Positions 8,175-16,278 are shown, counted from the stretch's first letter. The stretch: 64,000 nucleotides of DNA from Metabacillus sp. FJAT-52054 (GCF_037201815.1 NZ_CP147407.1:1744723-1808722); one strand, 5' to 3'. The notes: generated by a model not told the origin, from the letters alone. Translations and numbers: made by a program.

Positions 8175-9400
8175 TCAAACCCAATTCTTACAGGCGGTGT
8201 TGCATACTCTGCTTTTAATCGTGAGATCCTGCTTTGTTTTGGAAAACCCATTGCATAGAGATTTGCTGCTTTTATATCCAGTGAGAGGGCTGGATGCTCA
8301 AATGAATGAACATTCGTGATTAACGGCACTTTCACATTCTTTTTTATGCTTCCTAAATAACGCTGCCCGGTTGGATTCATCCCCAAAACTCTAATATAAG
8401 GACTTCGTTCTCCATTTACGGCTTCTTCCATCTGCTTTTTTGTCGTTCTCATTAGCACATGAACACACATTCGCTGAAGTCTTGTCCATGTATACCGCTT
8501 AGTTTTTAACTGTTCCATAAATTCCTGAAATGAAGAGCTTTCTTTGAGGGCGGACCTTAGACGATTTTCCAAACCTTCCTCGACCTCATAAATTTCAGAA
8601 AGCTCCTTACCCGTCATGAATAAAGCGTTATATTGCAGATATGGAAAGTATCGATCCCAGCTGAGGAATGGATTGCCCTCATTTGACCAGCCGGATAGAA
8701 TGCGATATGTGGATTCCGGAACAAATGGTTTTATTTCATTTATCGTTCCATTTCCGCTGAAAATGGCTTTGCGGAGACTGGTAGCACTCGCGATTTTTCC
8801 TGACGGAAGCTCTTCATCGTGATAGCCCGCTGAAGTCCGCTGGATGGTTTGAGCCCTCATCGGACTTCCTTGCTCAAGAATAGAGGTAACATACTGAAAG
8901 CCAAGTATATTGTTCGGTTTCGTCAGATCAGCAAGATCTCCTTTAGAGCCATTGATGGCCTCAAATGAAAGGGAGAGAGCCTTTGGATAGCTCAGACCCT
9001 GTTTCATGTATTCTTTAATGCTCGACCTGTATTTTTCTTCATGTTGAGAGATTTGATTGATTGAATTGAAAAAAGGCTCAATTCTTCCATCCTCGCTGCC
9101 AAAGCACAGATGAGAAGCACCGAGCATATCCAAAATTGAAACAGCCCCGTTTGCGAACGTACTTGCTTTTTGTGAAGAATAAACGTAAGGCAGCTCTACT
9201 GTTAAGTCAGCACCTGCCTCCAGAGCCATTCTTGCACGCTCCCATTTAGGCAAAAGAGCAGGCTCGCCTCGTTGGAGGAAGGTTCCGCTCATGACGGCAA
9301 TTGTAACATCGGCTTGAGCCGCCTTTTTTGCTTCCTGCATATGATATAAATGTCCGTTGTGAAAAGGATTGTATTCAACAACAAGCCCTAAAATATTCAA
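8168..9400 (-). CDS. tmcAL: TmcAL (YlbM), tRNA-Met cytidine acetate ligase
   Basis: 410 residues. The family activates acetate with ATP and forms N4-acetylcytidine at the wobble position of elongator tRNA-Met. The nucleotidyltransferase-like N-terminus VVEYNPFHNGHLYHMQEA (with HNGH, about residues 7-24) and MSGTFLQRGEPALLPKWERA are diagnostic; FGSEDG and the SATSLRKAIFSG segment are also present. The start is TTG: on the minus strand AAGGAG lies 9 bases upstream of TTG-AAT-ATT. The same placement is conserved downstream of ylbL in Bacillus. Confidence 0.93.
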   Translation of the reverse strand: MNILGLVVEYNPFHNGHLYHMQEAKKAAQADVTIAVMSGTFLQRGEPALLPKWERARMALEAGADLTVELPYVYSSQKASTFANGAVSILDMLGASHLCFGSEDGRIEPFFNSINQISQHEEKYRSSIKEYMKQGLSYPKALSLSFEAINGSKGDLADLTKPNNILGFQYVTSILEQGSPMRAQTIQRTSAGYHDEELPSGKIASATSLRKAIFSGNGTINEIKPFVPESTYRILSGWSNEGNPFLSWDRYFPYLQYNALFMTGKELSEIYEVEEGLENRLRSALKESSSFQEFMEQLKTKRYTWTRLQRMCVHVLMRTTKKQMEEAVNGERSPYIRVLGMNPTGQRYLGSIKKNVKVPLITNVHSFEHPALSLDIKAANLYAMGFPKQSRISRLKAEYATPPVRIGFDK

Positions 9401-9493
9401 TTAGAGTGGCTCCTTTATTTTGAATTCCGGGTCATTCATATGGTAGAGTATTCATACAGTATATCCAACATAAAACACACTTCTGCGAAAGTG

Positions 9494-9601
9494 TGATATA
9501 ATGCTGAATATTGTGCCCGGCATGTATGGAAAGACGGCTTGAATGACTATATTATAGTGTAAAGAAAAAATATTGACAAATGGAATAGTGAAAGCTATAA
9601 T
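9494..9601 (+). promoter_or_regulatory. Tandem promoters for ylbN-rpmF
   Basis: Distal: an extended -10 TGA-TATAAT at 9494-9502, overlapping the right arm of a small CACACTT/AAGTGTG hairpin. Proximal: TTGACA (9573-9578), exactly 17 bases, TATAAT (9596-9601), a full-consensus SigA promoter ending 28 bases before the ylbN ATG. The strength fits a ribosomal-protein transcript. Confidence 0.85.
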
Positions 9602-9629
9602 TACCTTTGTTGCCTTGAGGTGATACCTA

Positions 9630-10154
9630 ATGAAATGGTTAATCAACCAGTTATATCAATATCAAAGCAAAGGATTGGAATTGGACGAGAAAATCGATCT
9701 CACCGAGCTCATCAATGAGCATAAAGACGTGAGAGATATTTCGCCTGTCCATGTAACCGGCAGAGCCGCGATCCAATCGGATAAAGCAACGTTTCAGCTG
9801 ACTGTAACAGGGGTCTTGACTCTTCCATGTGCCAGAACGCTTGTAGATGTTCGATTCCCTTTTCATATTGAGACGACTGAAGTATACCTATTGAAACCGA
9901 CAGACTATGACGAGGAACTTGAAGGAGAAATTCATACGCTTGATAGCGATGAAGTTGATTTAATTCCAGCAATTAAAGAATTGATTCTTCTCGAAATTCC
10001 AATGCAGGTCTTCAGCGACAGCGTTAACGAAGAAGGAGCCGCCCCTCAGGAAGGCAGGGACTGGAAGGTCGTGTCTGAAGAGGAAAACAAAAACAAAGTG
10101 GATCCAAGAATGGCTGAACTGGCCAAATTCTTCGATAACAATAATGAAAGCTAA
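9630..10154 (+). CDS. ylbN: YlbN, YceD/DUF177 family protein
   Basis: 174 residues, the YceD (DUF177) family, nearly always encoded directly upstream of rpmF and linked to 23S rRNA metabolism in bacteria and plastids. It begins MKWLINQLYQYQSKGLELDE and contains LTVTGVLTLPCARTLVDVRFPF, where many relatives have a conserved Cys-x-R. The acidic block LDSDEVDLIPAIKELILLEIP is typical. Here it is driven by the strong promoter upstream and followed after 92 bases by rpmF. The exact molecular role is not established. Confidence 0.9.
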   Translation: MKWLINQLYQYQSKGLELDEKIDLTELINEHKDVRDISPVHVTGRAAIQSDKATFQLTVTGVLTLPCARTLVDVRFPFHIETTEVYLLKPTDYDEELEGEIHTLDSDEVDLIPAIKELILLEIPMQVFSDSVNEEGAAPQEGRDWKVVSEEENKNKVDPRMAELAKFFDNNNES

Positions 10155-10246
10155 AGGCTGATTTTTAGCTTTAAACCAGATGATCGGATTTACGCCGTCT
10201 TCATCCAGTACATGTAAGTTTAACACTCTTTAAGGAGGTGGGAAGA

Positions 10247-10420
10247 ATGGCTGTACCTTTTAGAAGAACTTCTAAAACAAGAAAAAGATTGCGTCGTACA
10301 CACTTCAAATTGCAAGTGCCTGGTATGGTAGAATGCCCTAACTGCGGTGATATGAAATTGTCTCACCGTGTCTGCAAAGCTTGCGGAACATACAAAGGAA
10401 AAGAAGTAGTGGAAAAATAA
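10247..10420 (+). CDS. rpmF: Ribosomal protein L32 (bL32), zinc-binding form
   Basis: 57 residues. Starts [19 protein letters not shown] after an ideal AAGGAGGTG site, with the Cys-x2-Cys ... Cys-x2-Cys zinc ribbon (CPNCG at residues 30-34, CKACG at 43-47). It is a structural protein of the large ribosomal subunit. The presence of all four cysteines marks the C+ (zinc-replete) form. ATG 10247 is chosen over an in-frame upstream GTG because the Shine-Dalgarno overlaps that GTG. Confidence 0.97.
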   Translation: MAVPFRRTSKTRKRLRRTHFKLQVPGMVECPNCGDMKLSHRVCKACGTYKGKEVVEK

Positions 10421-10423
10421 GAC

Positions 10424-10470
10424 CATAAAAAACCCGCTCAAAGCCCAGTGCTTCGGAGCGGGTTTTTTGT
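10424..10470 (+). terminator. Terminator after rpmF
   Basis: AAAAAACCCGCTC and GAGCGGGTTTTTTG form a long A/T-flanked stem around a 16-nt loop. It closes ylbN-rpmF. The 41-bp repeat array begins about 15 bases further on. Confidence 0.9.
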
Positions 10471-10485
10471 TGTCTGGAAATTGTT

Positions 10486-10741
10486 TAGTCTGACAAACGA
10501 GCAAACGAGGAAAAGAGAGGTTTGTCAGACAAAATTGTCAGACGAACAAGGAAAAGAGCGGTTTGTCAGACGAAGTTGTCAGACAAACGAGGAAAAGAGC
10601 GGTTTGTCAGACAAAGTAGTCAGACAAATGAGGAAAAGAGCAGCTTGTCAGACAAAATTGTCAGACGAACGAGACAAAGAGCGGTTTGTCAGACAAAGTA
10701 GTCAGACAAACGAGGACAGGAGCAGCCTGCCAGTTAAACCA
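10486..10741. repeat. Tandem array A of 41-bp hairpin-bearing units
   Basis: This gene-free stretch holds units in a strict 41-bp period: the GTTTGTCAG element starts at 10520, 10561, 10602, 10643, 10684 and, degenerate, at 10725; a partial unit precedes. Each unit is a left arm GTTTGTCAGAC, a 6-nt centre (AAAGTA, AAAATT or GAAGTT) and a right arm GTCAGACAAAC. The arms pair over 11 positions with one A-A mismatch. A 13-nt purine-rich linker (GAGGAAAAGAGCG) follows. The array sits between the rpmF terminator and the crotonase gene. The same 28-bp element and the same period occur at 49547-49793 with a different linker. Confidence 0.9.
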
Positions 10742-10842
10742 CAGTTTCTGTCCTGCAATACAAAAGGGTAAGCACCAAAATGAATCCGTTTTCATAATCC
10801 CGGTGATATAATAGTTTTATATACATAACAGGGGTGGTTATC

Positions 10843-11610
10843 GTGGAAAACAAGGTACTTGTTTCAGATGTTGGAGATGGGATGATCGAAGTAAGACTTA
10901 ATCGTGCTGAGAAGCGGAATGCAATAGATTTTGGTGTAATGGAGGAACTGGAAGCTTTTTTGGATCAGTATGAACAGGATGATCAAGTGCGGGGGCTTAT
11001 TCTGACAGGATCCGGAGACGCAGCCTTTTGTTCAGGAGGTGATCTTTCAGCGTTCCATTCTTTAAAAACAGAAGAGGAATCATTTAGGATGCTTCATAGA
11101 ATGGGAAAGATTCTTTACCGTTTTGCTATGTTCCCGGCACCTGTTTGTGCTCTTATAAATGGAACGGCTGTAGGTGGAGGCTGCGAGCTTGCAATGGCAG
11201 CGGATATCCGATATGCAAAAAAGGGAATCCGTATGGGCTTTATTCAAGGAACGCTATCGATTACTACCGGCTGGGGCGGCGGCTCTTTATTAATGGAAAG
11301 AGTGGATTCATCCAAAGCCATCGGTCTTCTATGTTCAGCGAACATATATGGTGCTCATGAGCTCCTTCAAAAAGGAGTCCTGGATGAAATATTGCCGGAA
11401 CCCATTTTCCAGGAAGAAGGAGTGCAATACATAAAAACCATGCTAGCGAAAAATCCAGCTGTTACAAGGGCTTATAAAACGATTCAAGTACGAAAGCTGA
11501 AAAGCAGTCAGCTGTGGGAGAGGATGGAAGAAGAAATTCGCCAATGTGCAAGATTATGGGGAAAAGAAGAGCATCATCATGCGGTGGATCTGTTTTTTAA
11601 AAGGAAATAA
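10843..11610 (+). CDS. Enoyl-CoA hydratase/isomerase (crotonase) family protein
   Basis: 255 residues from GTG 10843, after AGGGGTGG. Crotonase fold with the CoA/oxyanion motifs AAFCSGGDLSAF and NGTAVGGGCELAMAADIRYA. Aligned to classical hydratase, the first catalytic Glu is kept (Glu115 in GGGCEL), but the second, 20 residues on, is Gln135 (GFIQGTLSI). A true hydratase activity is therefore doubtful; isomerase, decarboxylase or another crotonase chemistry is possible. It lies between rpmF and gerR, where B. subtilis has no gene. A link with the carboxylase genes at 13-16 kb is possible but gerR and ylbP intervene. Confidence 0.85.
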   Translation: MENKVLVSDVGDGMIEVRLNRAEKRNAIDFGVMEELEAFLDQYEQDDQVRGLILTGSGDAAFCSGGDLSAFHSLKTEEESFRMLHRMGKILYRFAMFPAPVCALINGTAVGGGCELAMAADIRYAKKGIRMGFIQGTLSITTGWGGGSLLMERVDSSKAIGLLCSANIYGAHELLQKGVLDEILPEPIFQEEGVQYIKTMLAKNPAVTRAYKTIQVRKLKSSQLWERMEEEIRQCARLWGKEEHHHAVDLFFKRK

Positions 11611-11838
11611 GAATTTTTCAGTTCCCGCATTAAGTAGGCTTGGGAATTCTCCTTCAAGGCCGGAAAATTGTAACCTGGAGATGTTCATTAGCAAAATGGA
11701 TTTCCTTCGTCTCTTAATAACCTTTTGATCCGCAGCCTGACGTCCACACCATATCAACTCCGCTTTTGTTTTAGTACATAGTCTATCGAATCTATCATCA
11801 GCATATGTATATGAAAACGATATTGGGGGGAAATGGGG

Positions 11839-12438
11839 ATGACGGCTACAAGACAGGATGCTTGGACGCAGGATGAGGATCTTTTGCTTGCTGAAGTGGT
11901 GCTTCGCCATATTAGAGAGGGCGGGACCCAGCTGGCTGCTTTTGAAGAGGTGGGCAGACATTTGTCCAGGACGGCTGCAGCGTGCGGATTCAGATGGAAT
12001 TCATATGTGAGAAAACAGTATAAGTCCGGAATTGATCATGCGAAAAGGCTTCGCAAGGAGTCTAGAGGGAAATTGGAACCTGTTAAGGAAGCGGTGAAGG
12101 AGATTACGTCCGTTTCGGATGATAAAAACGGGCTGACGATAAAAGAGATTGTGAAATTTTTAGAAGCCTATGATGATTCAGAGGATGCGAGAGTTTTAAA
12201 GGAGAGCAATCAGCTTCTTTCGGATAAAGTGCAGAAGCTTGAGCAGCAGGTTACGATTCTGGAGAAGGAAAAGCAGATTCTGCAGAATCAGCTTTTGCTT
12301 GTGGAGGAAGACTATCAGTCGCTTATTGAAATTATGGATCGTGCAAGAAAGATGGCCATTTCGCAGGAAGATGAACGGAACCGTAAAGTGAAGTTTCAGA
12401 TGGATCGAAATGGGAATCTTGAGAGAATAGAAAAATAG
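11839..12438 (+). CDS. gerR: GerR (YlbO), RsfA-type sporulation transcription regulator
   Basis: 199 residues from ATG 11839, 8 bases after GGGGGG (an in-frame ATG six bases earlier is too close). The N-terminal Myb/SANT-like domain has RQDAWTQDEDLLLAEVVLRH and LSRTAAACGFRWNSYVRKQY (about residues 4-60), as in RsfA/YlbO proteins. Residues about 115-170 form a coiled coil (LLSDKVQKLEQQVTILEKEK). In B. subtilis GerR is made in the mother cell under SigE and tunes later SigE/SigK genes. It ends at a strong terminator shared with ylbP. RsfA is the nearest alternative; position favours GerR. Confidence 0.85.
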   Translation: MTATRQDAWTQDEDLLLAEVVLRHIREGGTQLAAFEEVGRHLSRTAAACGFRWNSYVRKQYKSGIDHAKRLRKESRGKLEPVKEAVKEITSVSDDKNGLTIKEIVKFLEAYDDSEDARVLKESNQLLSDKVQKLEQQVTILEKEKQILQNQLLLVEEDYQSLIEIMDRARKMAISQEDERNRKVKFQMDRNGNLERIEK

Positions 12439-12446
12439 CCAGGACT

Positions 12447-12486
12447 AACGAACAGGACCGCTCGTTGAGAGCGGTCCTGTTCGTTT
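12447..12486. terminator. Bidirectional terminator between gerR and ylbP
   Basis: A perfect 17-bp stem, from AACGAACAGGACCGCTC (12447-12463) to its complement ending at 12485, with a 5-nt loop. The last bases belong to the ylbP stop region. Confidence 0.9.
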
Positions 12487-12961
12487 AAGCGGATTCAGAG
12501 GAATGGCGGGAGGCGTCCGGCGACCAGAGCAGCGGGTTTTCCCCTTTATCCCGGTCCATATCGTATTTAACAGCTTCAAAATCCATTTTACTCCAGAAAT
12601 CTGCGGATTTGACACGTGGATTCGTTTTAATCGGAAGCTTGAAGGATTTCGCGAATTCCACCAGGGATTGGCCATATCCCTCCCGCTGATAATCGGGAAG
12701 AACCTCAAGCTTCCAAAGCTCTAAATAATCCTGCTGTGGAGAAAAATATTGATCAAATTTTTTATCGACTCTGTAAAGACTCATCCGTGCAACCAGTTTT
12801 TCTCCGAAATAGATTCCGTAAAACGGGGAGTCACTGTCATTCTCAATAATGTTTCCTTCAAGATCCTCAAGCATGGATAGCTCTTGAAGTCCGTATTCTT
12901 TAAATCTTTTAAACTCTTCAAGTGTTTTGTAGTTAATAAGAAGGCGTTCAACCTTATGCAT
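12485..12961 (-). CDS. ylbP: YlbP, GNAT-family N-acetyltransferase
   Basis: 158 residues of the GNAT superfamily. The acetyl-CoA binding motif is visible as VLPDYQREGYGQSLVEFAK (Q/R-x-x-G-x-G, about residues 95-113), preceded by the strand LWKLEVLPDY. Matches B. subtilis YlbP in sequence and position. The acceptor substrate is unknown. Start ATG 12961 follows GGGGGAAAAAAT on the minus strand, and a promoter is present upstream. Confidence 0.88.
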   Translation of the reverse strand: MHKVERLLINYKTLEEFKRFKEYGLQELSMLEDLEGNIIENDSDSPFYGIYFGEKLVARMSLYRVDKKFDQYFSPQQDYLELWKLEVLPDYQREGYGQSLVEFAKSFKLPIKTNPRVKSADFWSKMDFEAVKYDMDRDKGENPLLWSPDASRHSSESA

Positions 12962-13021
12962 ATTTTTTCCCCCTTGATGCAGATGAAAAGTAGTAAAATT
13001 TTAAATTTATTGACTAATCCC

Positions 13022-13051
13022 ATTATACCATGTATTCAGTACTTTTCACAA
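13022..13051 (-). promoter_or_regulatory. Candidate SigA promoter of ylbP
   Basis: On the minus strand: TTGTGA (13051-13046), 18 bases, TATAAT (13027-13022), about 60 bases upstream of the ylbP ATG. Confidence 0.6.
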
Positions 13052-13057
13052 AGGGTT

Positions 13058-13072
13058 AGGAAACGCTTTCAA
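13058..13072 (-). promoter_or_regulatory. Candidate cre (CcpA) site upstream of the acyl-CoA carboxylase genes
   Basis: TTGAAAGCGTTTCCT on the minus strand fits every fixed position of the cre consensus WTGNAANCGNWNNCW. It lies 78 bases before the TTG of the biotin carboxylase gene and just upstream of the ylbP promoter, so catabolite control of either gene is possible. Carbon repression would suit a catabolic carboxylase. Confidence 0.55.
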
Positions 13073-13149
13073 AAAAATAAAGGATATTGCATTATATTGT
13101 AGAAACATATATTTGAAGATGGTCTTTTTTAAACTGGGGGTGGGAATCG

Positions 13150-14490
13150 TTGAAAAAAGTATTGATTGCAAACAGGGGTGAAATTGCTTCGCGGATCATT
13201 GAGACGTGCAAGCAGATGGGGATTGAGACGATTGCTATTTTTTCAGATGCGGATCAGGACCTGCCGTATGTAAAGGAAGCGGATTATTCCTTCCGCATTG
13301 GTGAGGCACCTGTAGGGAAATCATATCTTCTCGCAGATTCTATTTTGGAATTAGCAGTGAGAGAAGGGGCAGATGCAATCCATCCGGGTTATGGATTTCT
13401 CTCGGAGAATAGTGATTTTGTCCGAAAAACAGAGGAACTTGGATTACTGTTTATTGGACCATCGTCTGATGTGATTGAAAAAATGGGCGATAAGGTTCTT
13501 GCAAGAAAAACCATGATGGAAGCAGGAATACCCGTAGTGCCGGGCAGTGAGCTTGATTTGGACACACTGGAGCAGGCTGCTGAGAAAGCAGAACAAATCG
13601 GCTATCCTGTGATGCTGAAAGCAAGCGGGGGCGGAGGCGGGATCGGTATGCATCTTTGCCAGGACAAATCAGATCTTGAAAAAGTGTATGCATCCGCTAA
13701 AAACAGAGCAAAAGCTTACTTTGGTAATGACGAGGTTTTTATTGAAAAGTATATTGCTGAGTCCCGCCATATTGAAGTTCAAATATTCGGGGATATGCAT
13801 GGGAATATCGTTCACTTGTATGAAAGGGAGTGCTCGGTTCAGCGCAGAAATCAAAAGGTAATTGAAGAAGCGCCGTCTCCAAGTATTTCAGAAGAAACAC
13901 GCGGAAAAATATGCAAGGCAGCCGTTCAGGCAGCTCTTCATGTGGGCTATAGAAACGCGGGGACCGTCGAATTCATTATGGATGATCAGGAGCAATTTTA
14001 TTTTCTTGAAATGAATACCCGCCTGCAGGTGGAGCACCGTGTGACTGAAATGATTACAGGGCTGGATTTGGTAAAGTGGCAGATTCTGGCTGCCAGAGGA
14101 GAAACTCTTCCCCTCAATCAGGGTGAGATCCGTAAAATTGGCCATGCATTTGAATTCAGACTTTATGCAGAGGACCCGGAAAAATTCATTCCGTCACCTG
14201 GAAAATTGAATGTGTTTACATACCCTGAGCCAACAGGTTTCATTTTGGACCGGACCTATACAGAAGGAAATCAAATTACGCCATTTTATGATCCCCTAAT
14301 CGCAAAAGCGGTTGTATATGGTGAAACTCGCGATGCAGCTATGGAAAAGGCGGCCGAAGTTTTTAAAGGAATGCAAATTGAAGGGGTTAATTCCAATTTG
14401 CCTTTGTTTGTAAAGGTGATAAAGGACGAAGAGTTTAAATCAGGCCAGTACACTACATCATTATTAAAAAAATCAAAAATCGTCGGGTAA
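13150..14490 (+). CDS. Biotin carboxylase subunit of an acyl-CoA carboxylase (YngH/AccC-like)
   Basis: 446 residues, the length of a stand-alone biotin carboxylase. It carboxylates biotin on the carrier protein with ATP and bicarbonate. Domains: N-terminal KKVLIANRGEIASRIIETC, the HPGYGFLSEN motif, the ATP-grasp glycine loop KASGGGGGIGM (about residues 157-167; Ile stands where AccC usually has Arg), RECSVQRRNQKVIEEAPSP, and the EMNTRLQVEHRVTEMI metal site. The start is TTG 13150 after GGGGGTGGG. Followed at once by a separate carrier gene and a carboxyltransferase gene, as in the yng leucine-degradation cluster of B. subtilis. The acyl-CoA substrate cannot be decided from sequence alone. Confidence 0.88.
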   Translation: MKKVLIANRGEIASRIIETCKQMGIETIAIFSDADQDLPYVKEADYSFRIGEAPVGKSYLLADSILELAVREGADAIHPGYGFLSENSDFVRKTEELGLLFIGPSSDVIEKMGDKVLARKTMMEAGIPVVPGSELDLDTLEQAAEKAEQIGYPVMLKASGGGGGIGMHLCQDKSDLEKVYASAKNRAKAYFGNDEVFIEKYIAESRHIEVQIFGDMHGNIVHLYERECSVQRRNQKVIEEAPSPSISEETRGKICKAAVQAALHVGYRNAGTVEFIMDDQEQFYFLEMNTRLQVEHRVTEMITGLDLVKWQILAARGETLPLNQGEIRKIGHAFEFRLYAEDPEKFIPSPGKLNVFTYPEPTGFILDRTYTEGNQITPFYDPLIAKAVVYGETRDAAMEKAAEVFKGMQIEGVNSNLPLFVKVIKDEEFKSGQYTTSLLKKSKIVG

Positions 14491-14504
14491 AGGATGGGAC
14501 AAAC

Positions 14505-14720
14505 ATGAAAGAAGTTACAGCAAGCATGGCAGGTACAGTATTAAACGTATTAGTTGAAGCAGGTGCAGCCGTAGCATCGGGACAGGATTTACTGATGCTT
14601 GAATCAATGAAGATGGAGATTCCTGTTGAATCTGCTTATTCAGGAACTGTTAAGGAAATAAAAGTTCAAATGGGCGATTTCGTAAACGAAGGGGATGTCC
14701 TCGTTTTACTAGAGGATTAA
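14505..14720 (+). CDS. Biotin carboxyl carrier protein, short BLAP type (YngHB-like)
   Basis: 71 residues consisting only of the biotinyl domain, with no N-terminal extension. The biotinylation motif ESMKM places the modified lysine at Lys36; the two symmetric half-domains (MAGTVLNVLVEAG and YSGTVKEIKVQMGDFVNEGD) are visible. It carries carboxybiotin between the preceding carboxylase and the following carboxyltransferase. It begins 14 bases after the carboxylase stop. Confidence 0.93.
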   Translation: MKEVTASMAGTVLNVLVEAGAAVASGQDLLMLESMKMEIPVESAYSGTVKEIKVQMGDFVNEGDVLVLLED

Positions 14721-14733
14721 GGGGGGCTTTGCA

Positions 14734-16272
14734 ATGAAAATGGTAGAGCTGAACGATCAATTAAAGCAAAAAATTGCTCAAGCAGAAGCAGGCGGTCATC
14801 AAAAATATCATGATAAATCCCGAGAACAGGGAAAACTTTTTGTCAGGGACCGGCTAAAACAGCTTTTTGATAATGGTCAGTATTCGGAGGACGGCAAGTT
14901 TGCGAATCACCTTGCAGGAGATCTTCCGGCTGATGGAGTGGTAACGGCGATTGGACAGATACACGGGCAAACGGTATGTGTGATGGCCAACGATTCAACA
15001 GTTAAGGCAGGTTCCTGGGGAGCAAGAACTGTCGAAAAAATTATCCGGATCCAGGAGACGGCAGAGAAATTAATGGTGCCGCTCCTGTACTTAGTGGATT
15101 CAGCCGGAGCAAGAATTACGGATCAGCTGGATATGTTCCCAAACCGGAGAGGCGCAGGAAAGATTTTTCATAATCAGGTCAGGCTATCCGGAATGATTCC
15201 ACAGATTTGTTTGCTATTTGGCCCATCTGCAGCTGGAGGAGCTTACATTCCTGCATTCTGTGACATTGTGATTATGGTGGAAGGAAATGCGTCCATGTAT
15301 CTTGGTTCGCCTCGAATGGCAGAGAAGGTCATTGGGGAGAAGGTATCGCTTGAGGAAATGGGAGGAGCCAGAATGCATTGCAGTGTAAGCGGCTGCGGTG
15401 ATGTGCTCGTATCTACTGAGGAAGAAGCAATTGCTGAAGCCCGGACATACTTGACGTATTTTCCGGCAAATTTTAAAAACAGGCCCTCCGAAACAGAACC
15501 GGCAGCTCCGGTAAGTGAAAAATTGCTGTCTTCGATTATTCCGGAAAATCAAAATGCTCCATTTGATATGTATGACGCAATTGATTCATTGATCGATGGG
15601 GGCAGCTTTTTTGAAATTAAAAGGCTGTTCGCACAGGAGTTAATCACGGGACTTGCCAGGATTGACGGAAAGCCTGTAGGCATTGTTGCCAATCAGCCGC
15701 GTGTTAAAGGCGGGGTGCTTTTCGTGGATTCAGCTGATAAAGCGGCAAAGTTTGTTGCATTATGTGATGCCTTTCAAATTCCGCTGCTTTTCCTTGCAGA
15801 TGTACCGGGTTTCATGATTGGAACAAAAGTGGAAAGAGCGGGAATCATCCGCCACGGGGCGAAAATGATTGCAGCGATGAGTTCTGCCACCGTGCCGAGA
15901 ATTTCTGTTATTGTAAGAAAGGCATATGGAGCAGGGTTATATGCGATGTCAGGTCCGGCATTTGAACCGGATTGCTGTATTGCGCTTCCGTCAGCGCAAA
16001 TTGCCGTAATGGGACCTGAAGCCGCTGTCAATGCGGTTTACTCCAATAAGATCAATGAAATAGAGGATCCAAAAGAACGACTGAAATATGTGATGGAAAA
16101 GCAGCAGGAATACAAAGAAACGATCGACATATACAGGCTTGCATCCGAAATGATTATTGACCATATTGTTGGAGCGGATGATCTGCGACAGGAATTGATT
16201 GTCCGGTTTAAACAATATGAATCAAAGGAAGAACCGCTGCCTTACCGTAAGCACCCGGTTTATCCGGTATAA
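14734..16272 (+). CDS. Acyl-CoA carboxylase carboxyltransferase subunit (YngE/PccB-like)
   Basis: 512 residues in one chain, containing both halves of a carboxyltransferase: an N-terminal crotonase-like domain with YLVDSAGARITDQ and FGPSAAGGAYIPAFCD, and a C-terminal one with FLADVPGFMIGTKVERAGII and RKAYGAGLYAMSG. It transfers CO2 from carboxybiotin to an acyl-CoA. This single-chain form is used by propionyl- and methylcrotonyl-CoA carboxylases, whereas acetyl-CoA carboxylase of Bacillus uses separate AccA and AccD. No acyl-CoA dehydrogenase or HMG-CoA lyase gene adjoins it here, unlike the B. subtilis yng cluster. Start ATG 14734 follows AGGGGGG. Confidence 0.9.
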   Translation: MKMVELNDQLKQKIAQAEAGGHQKYHDKSREQGKLFVRDRLKQLFDNGQYSEDGKFANHLAGDLPADGVVTAIGQIHGQTVCVMANDSTVKAGSWGARTVEKIIRIQETAEKLMVPLLYLVDSAGARITDQLDMFPNRRGAGKIFHNQVRLSGMIPQICLLFGPSAAGGAYIPAFCDIVIMVEGNASMYLGSPRMAEKVIGEKVSLEEMGGARMHCSVSGCGDVLVSTEEEAIAEARTYLTYFPANFKNRPSETEPAAPVSEKLLSSIIPENQNAPFDMYDAIDSLIDGGSFFEIKRLFAQELITGLARIDGKPVGIVANQPRVKGGVLFVDSADKAAKFVALCDAFQIPLLFLADVPGFMIGTKVERAGIIRHGAKMIAAMSSATVPRISVIVRKAYGAGLYAMSGPAFEPDCCIALPSAQIAVMGPEAAVNAVYSNKINEIEDPKERLKYVMEKQQEYKETIDIYRLASEMIIDHIVGADDLRQELIVRFKQYESKEEPLPYRKHPVYPV

Positions 16273-16278
16273 CTAAGA

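Noticed and set aside
9421..9470. SigE-type promoter (CATACAGT) upstream of ylbN
   Set aside because: A -10-like CATACAGT is present, but no properly spaced SigE -35 was found, and the tandem SigA-type promoters explain ylbN-rpmF expression.
10448..10771. Open frame of 107 codons across array A
   Set aside because: It runs through the rpmF terminator and the 41-bp repeats. Because 41 is not a multiple of three, each unit is read in a different frame, so the peptide is not a repeat protein. No ribosome-binding site.
13080..13150. SigE promoter for the acyl-CoA carboxylase genes (GGATATT ... CATATATT)
   Set aside because: The words resemble SigE elements but the spacing is about 17 bases rather than 14-15. 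Left unannotated.
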